Source: Paenibacillus chibensis
Lineage (GTDB): Bacteria > Bacillota > Bacilli > Paenibacillales > Paenibacillaceae
Length of the DNA stretch: 64,000 nucleotides
Assembly (NCBI RefSeq): GCF_004001045.1
Contig: NZ_BIMK01000009.1
Coordinates: 62,001-126,000, forward strand
Reading direction: 5' to 3'
A program made the translations under genes and the position numbers. Under the pieces are notes generated by a model. It made no database searches. It was given only the letters and a program-made list of their open reading frames with translations, and was not told where the DNA came from. Positions 7,945 through 16,791 of the stretch are shown piece after piece. Positions within the stretch are counted from its first letter, which is position 1, and every line of letters starts with the position of its first letter.

Positions 7945-9696
7945 TCAATACGAAGTAAATTGTTCTACGGTTCGGAAAGGAAGAACGATGGTAACCCTCG
8001 CCCCGGCATCCGGAGCGTTATCAAACGAAAGAGACGTGCTCTGACCGAAAATATGCTTTAAACGGTACTTCACGTTGGATATCCCCAGATGCTCTCCATT
8101 TTGATGTTCCAGATCATCTCCGGATTGGAGCTGCTGAAGCATTTCCGCGGAAAATCCGTTGCCGTTATCCCAGATCACGATTTTAATTCGATCTTTTCCC
8201 AGAAGACGAATCTGAATCTCAATGTGGAAGGGATGATCCATGAAATCGAAGCCGTATTTGACGGCATTCTCAATAAAAGGCTGAATGAGCAGCGGCGGAA
8301 TCGCGGCGGTCTCCGCTCCTTCCTCGATTTGAATCCGGTAGGTGACGCGCTCCGGGAACCGGACCTGCTGGATTTTAATATAGCTCTCCATATGCTCCAT
8401 CTCTTCCGCTACTGTAACGGCAACCTGATTCGTCTTGGTCGTGAACCGGAAATATTTCACCAGATTCATGCACATCAGCTGTATGACGCCGTAGTTTTTA
8501 ATCTCGGCCAGGTTATACACGATATTGATCGAGTTCAGCAGAAAGTGGGGATTGATCTGGAGCTGCAGGTGCTTCAGCTCGGCCTTATGCGCCCGGATCT
8601 GCTCTTCGTACACGCTTATTTTCAGCTGGTGGATTTCGGAAGCCATCCCGTTAAAGGTTTCGTTAATGATCGCAAATTCCTTGGCCTTGGAGGAGTGCAG
8701 CCGCGTATTCCAGTCGCCGTGCTTGATTCTGCGCATCCCCCGCACCAGATTGTTCATCGGCTTCAAAATAATATCGTTCAGATAAACCAAATAAATGATT
8801 AATAGGATCAGTGCTCCCAGAGAAATCAAAATGATGACTCTCCGGAAGTGATACAGATTCTTCAGCATTTGGGATTCGGGCACAAAAGCGCTCAGAATCA
8901 CATCGGTGCCCTGAATTTGATTCATGACTACGATATATTTGCGGTCATCCTTCCGGACAACCTGATAGACCTCATTGGATTCCGAAGCCAGATTCGCGTC
9001 CAGCCGGTGCGAGCCGATCGCGGCCGTATTCGTCATCAAGCTGCCATTCGCGCTGACGAAGCTGGCAAATCCGTTCTCCAAGTGAATGAGATCCAGCGGG
9101 ATCATCAGGTTCTCCAGCTCAACGAATGCACCCAGATAAAAATCGTCCCCCGTGTCGACGAGCCGGATCAAGGCGTATTTACCCAGGCTGTATTCGATCG
9201 CCTTCCATTCCCTAAAGTATGGGCTGTCCGGATGAACATCCTTGACCAGCTTTTCGATCGTTGTTTTGATGGACTGAAGCTCGTCGTAGGATTGGGTTTT
9301 AATCGGTGTATTAAACAGATCCTGCTTCTGCACCGAATAGATAAACTGCAAATCGACGCTGTTGTCAAACCGGTGGTATCGTGTGAGCGTGTTGAGTATT
9401 CTCGCTTTCGCCAAAAAGTACTCGTCCGGGTCGTCCAGCAGCTGTGACAACGCTGCAATGTTCGGATCTTCCACCGCAATGTTGTATAAGAAATTCGTCT
9501 CTTTGTTCAGTGCCGCTTCGATTTGATGCGAATACAGAATCATCGAGTTTTTATTGGAATCAGCCACCTGTTCCCGAATCGTATTCGATGCGTAATAGTT
9601 GCTATAGAGAAGAAGCCCGACCAGCGGCACCGCGATCGTAATAAAACCGATAATAAGCTTAAAGCGAAGCGAGTGTTTGATATTCAACATATGCAT
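7945..9696 (-). CDS. Sensor histidine kinase, YesM-like
   Basis: A 583-residue membrane kinase with a transmembrane segment near residues 12-32, a large extracytoplasmic sensor region, a second segment (IILISLGALILLIIYLVYL, about 290-308), HAMP, a His_kinase domain with LQINPHFLLNSIN as phospho-acceptor motif, and HATPase_c with QPFIENAVKYGF and DNGNGF. Such kinases sense sugars or their binding proteins and phosphorylate YesN-type regulators. GGAG lies 6 nt before ATG. It precedes the interrupted response regulator in the same operon and follows the sugar transporter genes, implying control of sugar uptake. Confidence 0.9.
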   Translation of the reverse strand: MHMLNIKHSLRFKLIIGFITIAVPLVGLLLYSNYYASNTIREQVADSNKNSMILYSHQIEAALNKETNFLYNIAVEDPNIAALSQLLDDPDEYFLAKARILNTLTRYHRFDNSVDLQFIYSVQKQDLFNTPIKTQSYDELQSIKTTIEKLVKDVHPDSPYFREWKAIEYSLGKYALIRLVDTGDDFYLGAFVELENLMIPLDLIHLENGFASFVSANGSLMTNTAAIGSHRLDANLASESNEVYQVVRKDDRKYIVVMNQIQGTDVILSAFVPESQMLKNLYHFRRVIILISLGALILLIIYLVYLNDIILKPMNNLVRGMRRIKHGDWNTRLHSSKAKEFAIINETFNGMASEIHQLKISVYEEQIRAHKAELKHLQLQINPHFLLNSINIVYNLAEIKNYGVIQLMCMNLVKYFRFTTKTNQVAVTVAEEMEHMESYIKIQQVRFPERVTYRIQIEEGAETAAIPPLLIQPFIENAVKYGFDFMDHPFHIEIQIRLLGKDRIKIVIWDNGNGFSAEMLQQLQSGDDLEHQNGEHLGISNVKYRLKHIFGQSTSLSFDNAPDAGARVTIVLPFRTVEQFTSY

Positions 9697-9792
9697 CAGC
9701 GACTCCGGCTCTTTATGACATCATGCGCAGAATGAATCTATTCATGAAAGCTAGACTCTTCTACACTCTGAGTATAGTGACATCCAAGAAAA

Positions 9793-9845
9793 AAGGGAAT
9801 CCCTCTCCCAGGACATGCAACCATAGTCCCAAGGCGGATTCCCTT
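9793..9845 (-). terminator. Terminator after the sugar-binding lipoprotein gene
   Basis: AAGGGAATCC and GGATTCCCTT arms are separated by a 33-nt loop and followed on the minus strand by TTTTTTC. It lies between the binding-protein gene and the kinase gene. Confidence 0.65.
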
Positions 9846-9859
9846 CCTCCTATCACATC

Positions 9860-11380
9860 TTATTTCGCCTGGGATTGCGCCCATTCGGCCAGTTGCTTAT
9901 CGACTTCCGCCTTCACTTTATCGAAGCCTGCCGCTTTCCGTTTTTCCTTCCACTTCGCGATAATTTTTTCCGGATCGACGGCACCTGATCTCAGCGTCGC
10001 ACCGAATTCTTTTTCCACGTTCGCAATCGATGCCATTTCAGACTTCACAGGCTCCTGGTTAAAAGCAAACCCGAGTGCGATCGAATGCTCGGCTCGTTGA
10101 TTGAATTTCTCGAATTCTTCCCATTTGTTCGGGTCTTCATTCGACCACAGATACGAATTGAACTGGTTGCCAAACATCCAGCCGCCCGGATTCGGATACG
10201 TTTGGTTGTCAGCGTTCACGCCTTCCGGGAAATCGATGACGTTATCGGATTTTTTCACGTAGTGCTTGCCCTCGATACCCCAATCCAGCATATTCAGCAG
10301 CGTTTTGTCGGTATAGAGCAGGTTCAGGAACATCATTGCCCGGGCAGGATCCTTCGAGGTGCGGGAAATCCCCAGCATGGCTCCCTGCGCGTCTCCCGTC
10401 GTCGTGAACGGTTCAGCCGTTTCGACCTGTACGACATCGACGCCGGAGCTCAAGCTCATCTCCTTGTCTTTGCCCGGCTTCAGCGATTGGGCAACCGCGA
10501 AAGCTTTTCCTGCCTTGATCATGTTCATGCCCTGATCAGCGTCCGAGGTGAGCACATCCTTATCAAACCAACCGTTCTGATTCCACTGATGCATGCGCTT
10601 GTAAAAATCGATGAACTTCGGATCCTCCAGCGTATCGATCGCCTTCGGCTCCTTGCTAACCCGCGGGATGGAGAGATTGGCAACGACCCCGTCGTAGTTG
10701 GCAGCTTCCCAAATATTCGTAAATTTGCTCGATACGATCGGGGTTATGCCAGGTTCATTTTCCTTGATCGTCTTGAACATCGCTTCCATGTCTTCCAGCG
10801 ATTTGACCCCGTTCGTATCGAATTTGTATTTATCGACCAGCTTCTTATCGAGCAGGAAGCCGAAGCCTTGCCCGAATTCCTTCTTGGTAGGGAGCGCATA
10901 CAATTTGCCCCCGATTCTTGAGCCTTTAATGAAATCATCGCCAAGAACGCCCGGAATGTCTTTGCCGTATTGCGCCATGAGATCATCGAGCTCGAGGTAC
11001 TGCCCTTTGGCAACATCCTTCGGATAAGAGAACCAGCTCGCGGTAAACATCAGGTCAAAGGGTTCGTTCGAAATCTTCATCAGATTCGTCTTATCGTCCC
11101 AGGACGCCCATTCGATCGGTTTCAGTTCAATGGTTGCATTGATTTTCTCCGTCAAATATTTGCTCATTTCGTCCTGGACAAGCTGCAAATCCTTAGCCGC
11201 TGTTGCGGGATACACGAGTGTGATCTTGTAAGGCTTCAGCGCGGACTCCGATTTCCCTCCGGCGTTTCCTGACGAAGCTCCAGGTTCTGCTGCCTTTCCC
11301 GAATCCCCTTTACCGCATCCCGTCAATGCCAGCATGCCGCATAACATGATCATAAGTACCAAATGATAGGCTTTTTTCAT
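9860..11380 (-). CDS. Extracellular sugar-binding lipoprotein (LplA/YtcQ-like)
   Basis: A 506-residue ABC-transporter substrate-binding protein. The start MKKAYHLVLMIM is chosen because it begins a lipoprotein signal peptide with lipobox LALTGC (Cys22). The longer frame adds a non-signal extension, and AGGAG lies 12 nt upstream of this ATG. A Gly/Ser/Ala-rich linker follows the Cys, then the large two-lobed fold typical of Paenibacillus LipO-type proteins (DLMFTASWFSYPKDVAKGQYLELDDL). It is the third gene of an operon after two permeases. The ATPase is not encoded here and is presumably the shared MsmX-type subunit elsewhere. The probable substrate is an oligosaccharide. Confidence 0.88.
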   Translation of the reverse strand: MKKAYHLVLMIMLCGMLALTGCGKGDSGKAAEPGASSGNAGGKSESALKPYKITLVYPATAAKDLQLVQDEMSKYLTEKINATIELKPIEWASWDDKTNLMKISNEPFDLMFTASWFSYPKDVAKGQYLELDDLMAQYGKDIPGVLGDDFIKGSRIGGKLYALPTKKEFGQGFGFLLDKKLVDKYKFDTNGVKSLEDMEAMFKTIKENEPGITPIVSSKFTNIWEAANYDGVVANLSIPRVSKEPKAIDTLEDPKFIDFYKRMHQWNQNGWFDKDVLTSDADQGMNMIKAGKAFAVAQSLKPGKDKEMSLSSGVDVVQVETAEPFTTTGDAQGAMLGISRTSKDPARAMMFLNLLYTDKTLLNMLDWGIEGKHYVKKSDNVIDFPEGVNADNQTYPNPGGWMFGNQFNSYLWSNEDPNKWEEFEKFNQRAEHSIALGFAFNQEPVKSEMASIANVEKEFGATLRSGAVDPEKIIAKWKEKRKAAGFDKVKAEVDKQLAEWAQSQAK

Positions 11381-11470
11381 TGTATCGCCGTTCTCCTCTC
11401 GATTATCGACTATTGATTTACGACGGAAGTTTCCTGAAAGCCCCACCTCCCCAACATGGGTGCGATATTT

Positions 11471-12367
11471 TCAACCTTTGACTGCACCGCTTGTAATCCC
11501 GCTGATATAGTACTTTTGAAAAAACGGGTAAGCGAACAATAAAGGAGCAATCCCCACGATCGCCAGTGCCATGCGGACGGTTTCCCGAGGCATTTTGGCC
11601 AGCAAATCCCCAACTTGGGCCGAGCTGTTGGATTTCATCAGCAAATACTGGATATTGGTGAGCGTCTTGGTCATCAAATACTGGATGTTATACAGCTCCG
11701 GCTTGTCGATGAACAGCATGCAGTTGTACCAATCGTTCCAGTAGGACAATGTATTGAACAGACCAATGGTTGCCATGATCGGCAGTGACAGCGGCACGAC
11801 GATTTTGAAAAAAATCTTCAGCTCGCTCGCGCCATCAATCGTTGCCGATTCCACGACGGATTCCGGAATGGTCGAGGCAAAAAAGCTTCGCATCAGCAAT
11901 ACGTTAAAGGCGCTTAACAGCAGGTTCGGAATGATCATGGCGAGTATTGTATTTTTCAGGTCGAACATATTCACGTACGTGATATACCATGGCACCATAC
12001 CGCCGCCGAACAGCATCGTGAAAAAGATATAAAAGGAAATTGTGCGCCGGAACGGTAAATCCGGTCGGGACAGCGGATACGCGAACAAGGCGGTAATCAG
12101 CAGGCTTATAACCGTTCCGACGAGTGTCGTGATGATGGTCACGCCATAGGCTTTGGCGATCTCCGAAAAATCGTTGAACAGAAAATGATAGGCCGCGAAG
12201 CTGATCTGACTCGGGAACAAGGAATATCCCTTCTGCAATATGGAATCCTCGCTCGATATCGATACCATAAAGACCAGAATGAACGGAACCAGGGACACGA
12301 TCGTAAATGCCCAGAAGAACATGTGGATCAAAGCCGAACCGATCCTGCTTTTTGTGTTTAAAGCCAT
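11471..12367 (-). CDS. Carbohydrate ABC transporter permease (YtcP/LplC-like)
   Basis: A 298-residue inner-membrane component with six transmembrane segments and the EAA loop contacting the ATPase (SATIDGASELKIFFKIVVPLSLP). It pairs with the permease encoded immediately upstream (21-nt gap) and the binding protein downstream. The C-terminus KYYISGITSGAVKG is typical of the YtcP group. Confidence 0.92.
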   Translation of the reverse strand: MALNTKSRIGSALIHMFFWAFTIVSLVPFILVFMVSISSEDSILQKGYSLFPSQISFAAYHFLFNDFSEIAKAYGVTIITTLVGTVISLLITALFAYPLSRPDLPFRRTISFYIFFTMLFGGGMVPWYITYVNMFDLKNTILAMIIPNLLLSAFNVLLMRSFFASTIPESVVESATIDGASELKIFFKIVVPLSLPIMATIGLFNTLSYWNDWYNCMLFIDKPELYNIQYLMTKTLTNIQYLLMKSNSSAQVGDLLAKMPRETVRMALAIVGIAPLLFAYPFFQKYYISGITSGAVKG

Positions 12368-12388
12368 CTCCAGTGTACCTCCCCTCTG

Positions 12389-13315
12389 TTAAAATAAAGC
12401 ATCGCGTTTATTAATGCGCCGGACGGCCGCATTCGCGACCAGAATCAGCACGAAGCATACGACCGATTGATAGAAGCCGGCCGCCGTGGACATGCCGATA
12501 TCCCCTGACTGAATCATGGCCCGATATACGAACGTATCGATCGTATTCGTCGTCGGAATCAGCGCGCCCGTATTCATCGGCACCTGATAGAAGAGTCCAA
12601 AGTCCGAACGGAGGATTCCGCTGACCGCGAGCAGCGTCATCGTCGTGATGACCGGCAGGATCAGCGGTATGGTGATCCGCGTCATCTGCTTCCATTTGCT
12701 GGCGCCGTCGATCGTTGCGGCTTCATAATACTCTTTATCGATACCGATAATGGAAGCGAAATAGATGATCGACAGGTAGCCGACGTTTTTCCAGGCGTTG
12801 ACGATGACGAGGATGTACGGCCAATATTTCGGCTCTCCATACCAGGATATCGCTTCCGCTCCGAACCATTTGGTCAGCAATCTGTTGATAAGACCGCTGT
12901 CCACATTCAAAAAGCTGTATACCAGATAGGCCACGACAACCATCGAGATGATATGCGGCAGCAGGAATGTGCTTTGATAGAAACGGCTGATCACCTTGTC
13001 CTTGATTTCATTAATCAGCAGCGCCACCAGCACGGCCATGACCAGGTTCAGCACGATAAACACGAAATTGTAGAGAAAAGTATTCCGTGTGATGATATAG
13101 GCATCCTGAGAATTGAACAGGAATTTGAAGTTGTCGAGTCCGGCCCAAGCGCTTCCCCAAATGCCGTCGACGTAATTATAGTTTTTAAAAGCCAGAATCA
13201 CGCCGTACATCGGGATGTAATTGTTGATGAACAAGTAGACGATTCCCGGCAGTGTCATCAGCAGCAGCCACTTATACTTTTTCAAGCTCTTCTTCAAATT
13301 CGGCAATGTTTTCAT
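12389..13315 (-). CDS. Carbohydrate ABC transporter permease (LplB-like)
   Basis: A 308-residue membrane permease, the first gene of the transporter operon. The N-terminal LLMTLPGIVYLFINNYIPMYG and the EAA loop (AATIDGASKWKQMTRITIPLI) match the LplB group. It forms the heterodimeric channel with the YtcP-like subunit. Its upstream region, shared with a divergent phosphoesterase operon, holds direct repeats spaced 22 bp. Confidence 0.92.
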   Translation of the reverse strand: MKTLPNLKKSLKKYKWLLLMTLPGIVYLFINNYIPMYGVILAFKNYNYVDGIWGSAWAGLDNFKFLFNSQDAYIITRNTFLYNFVFIVLNLVMAVLVALLINEIKDKVISRFYQSTFLLPHIISMVVVAYLVYSFLNVDSGLINRLLTKWFGAEAISWYGEPKYWPYILVIVNAWKNVGYLSIIYFASIIGIDKEYYEAATIDGASKWKQMTRITIPLILPVITTMTLLAVSGILRSDFGLFYQVPMNTGALIPTTNTIDTFVYRAMIQSGDIGMSTAAGFYQSVVCFVLILVANAAVRRINKRDALF

Positions 13316-13396
13316 GCTCCAGCCCCTTCGTATCCTGTCATGTAAACCTTTACAATCCCAATTCTATAACGTGGTCCCTAATGTCAACCACTAACT

Positions 13397-13430
13397 TGAT
13401 GACTTCTTAATAACACGATGATGACTTCTT
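13397..13430. promoter_or_regulatory. Two direct repeats spaced 22 bp (possible AraC-type site)
   Basis: TGATGACTTCTT occurs at 13397-13408 and again at 13419-13430, exactly 22 bp apart (two helical turns). AraC-family response regulators bind such repeats on one face of the DNA. The location, about 80-115 bp upstream of the LplB-like permease, suits activation of the transporter by the YesN-like regulator. Confidence 0.5.
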
Positions 13431-13452
13431 GTACGCAGCTAGCTCGTAACGA

Positions 13453-13481
13453 TTGACAGCCGGGATGAGACTCTTTATGCT
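13453..13481 (+). promoter_or_regulatory. SigmaA-type promoter for the phosphoesterase operon
   Basis: A perfect TTGACA (13453-13458), a 17-bp spacer and TATGCT (13476-13481) lie upstream of the phosphodiesterase gene. Confidence 0.65.
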
Positions 13482-13488
13482 AGGGGCG

Positions 13489-13511
13489 TAATAACGCTTT
13501 CATATAAAGCG
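13489..13511. promoter_or_regulatory. Inverted repeat / cre-like site at the predicted transcription start
   Basis: CGCTTT and AAAGCG flank CATAT. The left half, read on the minus strand (TGAAAGCGTTATTA), differs from the CcpA cre consensus at one conserved position. It sits about 7 nt after the -10 box, a typical repression position for CcpA or a LacI-type repressor. Which protein binds is inferred. Confidence 0.45.
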
Positions 13512-13546
13512 CTGAAAATCGTAAGCATCTGGGGAGGTTTTAGGAG

Positions 13547-14377
13547 ATGAGCAACAGGGAACGGAACATTGAGCGGGTATTTATTCTTGGCATGGACGGG
13601 GCCGGCAGCTTTATTCAAGACACGGATACCCCGAATATCGATGCATTTCTACAAAAAGGAGCGGTGACCTATGCCGCGCAGGCACAGTCGCCGACCATCA
13701 GCGCGGAATGCTGGGGCTCCGTCCTGCACGGCGTCGTTCCGGAAAAGCATGAATTGAACAATGATAAGGCCGCTTCGCAGCCTTACCCTTCCGATTCGCC
13801 GTATCCTTCCGTTTTCCGTCTTGCACGAGAGGCTTGGCCGGAAGCGAAGCTGGCAGCCTTTTCGGGCTGGACGCCGATTAACGACGGAATTATTGAGGAA
13901 GGAATCGGCATACATAAGGAATCCATGCCCGATGCCGAGCTGGTTAAGTCGATTCAAGCGTATCTGCAGGCTAACCGCGATGTGAAGCTGCTGTTCATGC
14001 AGCTCGACGAGCCGGACGGATCCGGCCACAAATATGGGTACGGCCCGGATTCATCCGAATATTTGAAAGCCATTTCCCGTAATGATGAGCTGTTTGGTCT
14101 CGTTCTGGGATCGATTGAAGAGCTGGGGTTATTGGAAGACAGTCTCGTGATTCTGCTCACCGACCATGGCGGCGGCGGGGATCATAAATACAGCCACGGC
14201 AGCGAACATCCGATGGACAAAAACGTGTTCTGGGGATGCGTAGGACCCGGCATCGCAGCCGGAAAGGAGCTGCCGAAGCTCTTTATCGTAGACACGGCAG
14301 CCGTGGCGGCCTATGCTCTTGGGCTGAAACAGCCTGACAGCTGGGATGCGAAAGTACCTGCGGGATTGTTCGGGTAA
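13547..14377 (+). CDS. Alkaline phosphatase superfamily phosphodiesterase/nucleotide pyrophosphatase
   Basis: A 276-residue type I phosphodiesterase-like domain with metal ligand Asp17 (LGMDGAG), probable nucleophile Thr50 in SPTISAECWGS, LDEPDGSGHKYGYG, and LLTDHGGGGDHKYSHG carrying the remaining Asp/His ligands. No signal peptide is present, so it acts in the cytosol. GGAGG lies 9 nt upstream of ATG. It is followed 15 nt later by a metallophosphoesterase gene. The location opposite a sugar transporter suggests the imported compound may be phosphorylated or phosphodiester-linked. Confidence 0.82.
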   Translation: MSNRERNIERVFILGMDGAGSFIQDTDTPNIDAFLQKGAVTYAAQAQSPTISAECWGSVLHGVVPEKHELNNDKAASQPYPSDSPYPSVFRLAREAWPEAKLAAFSGWTPINDGIIEEGIGIHKESMPDAELVKSIQAYLQANRDVKLLFMQLDEPDGSGHKYGYGPDSSEYLKAISRNDELFGLVLGSIEELGLLEDSLVILLTDHGGGGDHKYSHGSEHPMDKNVFWGCVGPGIAAGKELPKLFIVDTAAVAAYALGLKQPDSWDAKVPAGLFG

Positions 14378-14392
14378 GGAGCTGAGAACAAC

Positions 14393-15346
14393 ATGAGAAA
14401 ATCACTTCATTTCAATGCGGATGGAACCTTCAAAATCGTCCAATTTACGGATACGGAATTTTGCGAGCCGGATCGGGAAGAAATGCAAATGAAGGTAATG
14501 ATGCGGAGAATTTTGGAGACGGAGAAGCCGGATCTGGTCGTGTATACGGGAGACGTGATCGCGAGCAATAAAAGCCCGAATCCCATCCAGGCTTTCCGGG
14601 ACGCCGTATCCGTGCCGGAGGAGCTGCACATTCCATGGACTGCCGTATTCGGCAACCATGATTCCGAAGCGGCCGATATGACCCGGGAACAGCTTCATAA
14701 TCTGCAGCTGTCGCATCGGTACTGTTACGCACAGCCCGACCCGCCAAACGTACACGGGGCAGGCAACTATGCACTGGAAATTCTGGATCGCCAGCAGCAG
14801 CCGGCCGCTGCGCTGTATTTTCTGGATTCGGGAAGCTACTCGCCGCTGGAGCATCTTCGGGTGGGCTTCTACGACTGGATTCGCCGCAGCCAAATCGCCT
14901 GGTATACCGAAACCTCCTATCGCTTGACTACTCAAAACGGCGGCTCGCCCCTGCCTGCATTGGGTTTCTTTCATATCCCGCTGCCGGAATACCATGATAT
15001 CTGGGATTTTTCAGTCTGCTACGGCCAAAAGCTGGATACAACCATCTGCGCGCCGTGGATCAATACCGGCTTCTTCGCGGCTATGGTTGAAATGGGCGAT
15101 ATCATGGGAACCTTCGTCGGTCATGACCATGCGAATGATTTCTGGGGGACGTTGCATGGCATACGTCTCTGTTATGGGCGCACAACCCGGAACGCTTATC
15201 TGGATCAGCCTTTTGCAACAGGCGCAAGAATTATCAAGCTTACCGAAGGCGTGCGCAGTTTCGATACGTGGCTGCACCTTGAAGACGGAACGATCGTTCA
15301 TGAACAGCCTGAGCATCAACCCGAAGGGCGCCGCCTGCGGAGCTGA
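14393..15346 (+). CDS. Calcineurin-like metallophosphoesterase with altered first metal motif
   Basis: A 317-residue Metallophos domain in which most blocks are recognisable: GDVIASN, GNHDSEA, FFHIPLPE and GHDHAND. The first block, usually D-x-H, reads FTDTEF here (Asp20-Thr21-Glu22), so the His ligand is replaced by Glu. Activity may be changed or metal preference shifted. AAGGAG is well placed before ATG, and the gene is co-transcribed with the upstream phosphodiesterase. Confidence 0.8.
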   Translation: MRKSLHFNADGTFKIVQFTDTEFCEPDREEMQMKVMMRRILETEKPDLVVYTGDVIASNKSPNPIQAFRDAVSVPEELHIPWTAVFGNHDSEAADMTREQLHNLQLSHRYCYAQPDPPNVHGAGNYALEILDRQQQPAAALYFLDSGSYSPLEHLRVGFYDWIRRSQIAWYTETSYRLTTQNGGSPLPALGFFHIPLPEYHDIWDFSVCYGQKLDTTICAPWINTGFFAAMVEMGDIMGTFVGHDHANDFWGTLHGIRLCYGRTTRNAYLDQPFATGARIIKLTEGVRSFDTWLHLEDGTIVHEQPEHQPEGRRLRS

Positions 15347-15379
15347 ATCTGAAGCTGACGCTTGGCGGATTGCCGATTT

Positions 15380-15844
15380 TCAGCCAAATGCGTCCATGTC
15401 CAGCTCCATGACTAATCCTGGGACGGCTCCCTCCTCATCGGTCTGTCCGTTCAGCCGAAAGCCCATGGATTCGTACAGCTTCTTAGCATGGGCGTTCTCC
15501 GGATGAATGCTTAAGTATATTTTGTTGCAATCATACTGCTGTTCGATATACCGGATCACCAGAAGCAAGAAACGTTTGGCATACCCTTGACCTTGATAAT
15601 GCTGATCGATCATGAAACGGTCCAGCCAAGCGCTCTGATCGCGGGGATCCGGCCAGCCGTACATGGCAAAGCCGATCAGCGTCTCGTTATCGTACATGCC
15701 GACGGAGACGGCATTCTTTTCATATAGGCTTTCCGCCATGGAAAAGGCATTGGATTCAATAAAACGCTGCTGGTCTGTGCTTACGCTTAAAGCGGCCGCT
15801 GCGCGCCAATTATTTGATGTGATTTCTCTGATGTGAAGGCTCAT
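15380..15844 (-). CDS. GNAT family N-acetyltransferase (diamine acetyltransferase-like)
   Basis: A 154-residue GNAT fold with the acetyl-CoA loop HYQGQGYAKRFLL (about 82-94), preceded by the beta4 strand FMID and followed by NAHAKKLYESMGF. The overall pattern resembles BltD/PaiA-type spermidine acetyltransferases (N-terminal LHIREITSNNWRAAAAL). It is convergent with the metallophosphoesterase gene (33-bp gap). Substrate uncertain. Confidence 0.78.
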   Translation of the reverse strand: MSLHIREITSNNWRAAAALSVSTDQQRFIESNAFSMAESLYEKNAVSVGMYDNETLIGFAMYGWPDPRDQSAWLDRFMIDQHYQGQGYAKRFLLLVIRYIEQQYDCNKIYLSIHPENAHAKKLYESMGFRLNGQTDEEGAVPGLVMELDMDAFG

Positions 15845-15888
15845 CGTATCGCCACTCTTTTCTGCTCAAGATCATTTGCATAACAAGC

Positions 15889-15932
15889 AAAAAGCCATGA
15901 AACATTGCCTTGGGCATGTTCCATGGCTTTTT
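15889..15932. terminator. Long hairpin terminator
   Basis: AAAAAGCCATG and CATGGCTTTTT arms with flanking A/T runs on both sides. It ends the SDR/MarR operon on the minus strand. Confidence 0.8.
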
Positions 15933-15965
15933 TTATTATGGTTAACAAAGGCTGCAATTACAACC

Positions 15966-16718
15966 TTAGTTGAAAATTTCTCCCCCTGCGCAGTTCACGA
16001 TCGTGCCTGTCAGCATGGCAGCGCCGGTTGTCAGCGCGAAGATGACGGTATCCGCGATATCCTCGGGAGTCGCTGCGATGTTAGGACCCGTAGAGGCGGC
16101 CAGCTGCGCTCCGCGTTCTGCCGTCAAGGTTTGAACCGCTTTATTCGCGATGCCTGTTTTCATGGAGTTTGGAGCAACACCTACACAGTAGATTTTTTGA
16201 TCCTGGTAGTCTTGTCCGATCGACTTGGTCAATGCGGCCAGGCCGTGCTTCGTTGCGGAATACAGGCCATTGAATGCGGTAGGCTTAAAGCTGTTGGATG
16301 ACACCGTGTTCACGATACTTCCGCCGCCGTTTTCGAGCATGACAGGAATGACATATTTGAGGCCGAGGAAGGCGCCTTTCAGGTTTACGTTCATAACCCG
16401 ATCATATTCTTCTAAGCTGTATTCATGCAACAGGCGCAGAGAAACCATCATACCGGCGTTGTTCACGAAATAATCGATTTTGCCGAATGTATCCACCGCT
16501 TGCTTCACATAGTTTTGCACATCGGCTTCATTCGATACATCAGCTTTGACGAATATGGCCTCGGCGCCTTTTTCTTTAACGAGAGACAACGTTTCGGCTC
16601 CGGCTTCCTCATTAAAATCCACCAGCACCAATCGATGTCCGAGCGCGGCAAGCTTAATAGCTGTCTCTCTTCCGAGCCCTGTTGCCGTACCCGTAATCAC
16701 TGTGACCTTGTTTTCCAT
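15966..16718 (-). CDS. SDR family NAD(P)-dependent oxidoreductase
   Basis: A 250-residue classical short-chain dehydrogenase with a TGTATGLG cofactor motif, an acidic residue after beta2 (VDFNEE) favouring NAD, NNAG, and the catalytic Ser/Tyr/Lys set in TVSSNS and YSATKHG. It lies downstream of a MarR regulator in the same direction (73-bp gap) and is therefore probably controlled by it. Substrate unknown. Confidence 0.88.
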   Translation of the reverse strand: MENKVTVITGTATGLGRETAIKLAALGHRLVLVDFNEEAGAETLSLVKEKGAEAIFVKADVSNEADVQNYVKQAVDTFGKIDYFVNNAGMMVSLRLLHEYSLEEYDRVMNVNLKGAFLGLKYVIPVMLENGGGSIVNTVSSNSFKPTAFNGLYSATKHGLAALTKSIGQDYQDQKIYCVGVAPNSMKTGIANKAVQTLTAERGAQLAASTGPNIAATPEDIADTVIFALTTGAAMLTGTIVNCAGGEIFN

Positions 16719-16791
16719 GGCGTATGACCTCTTTTCAGAATAAATGGGTGATTTAGATTGGATTAGAGTGCGCCAAAGCTATTTCAAGGAT

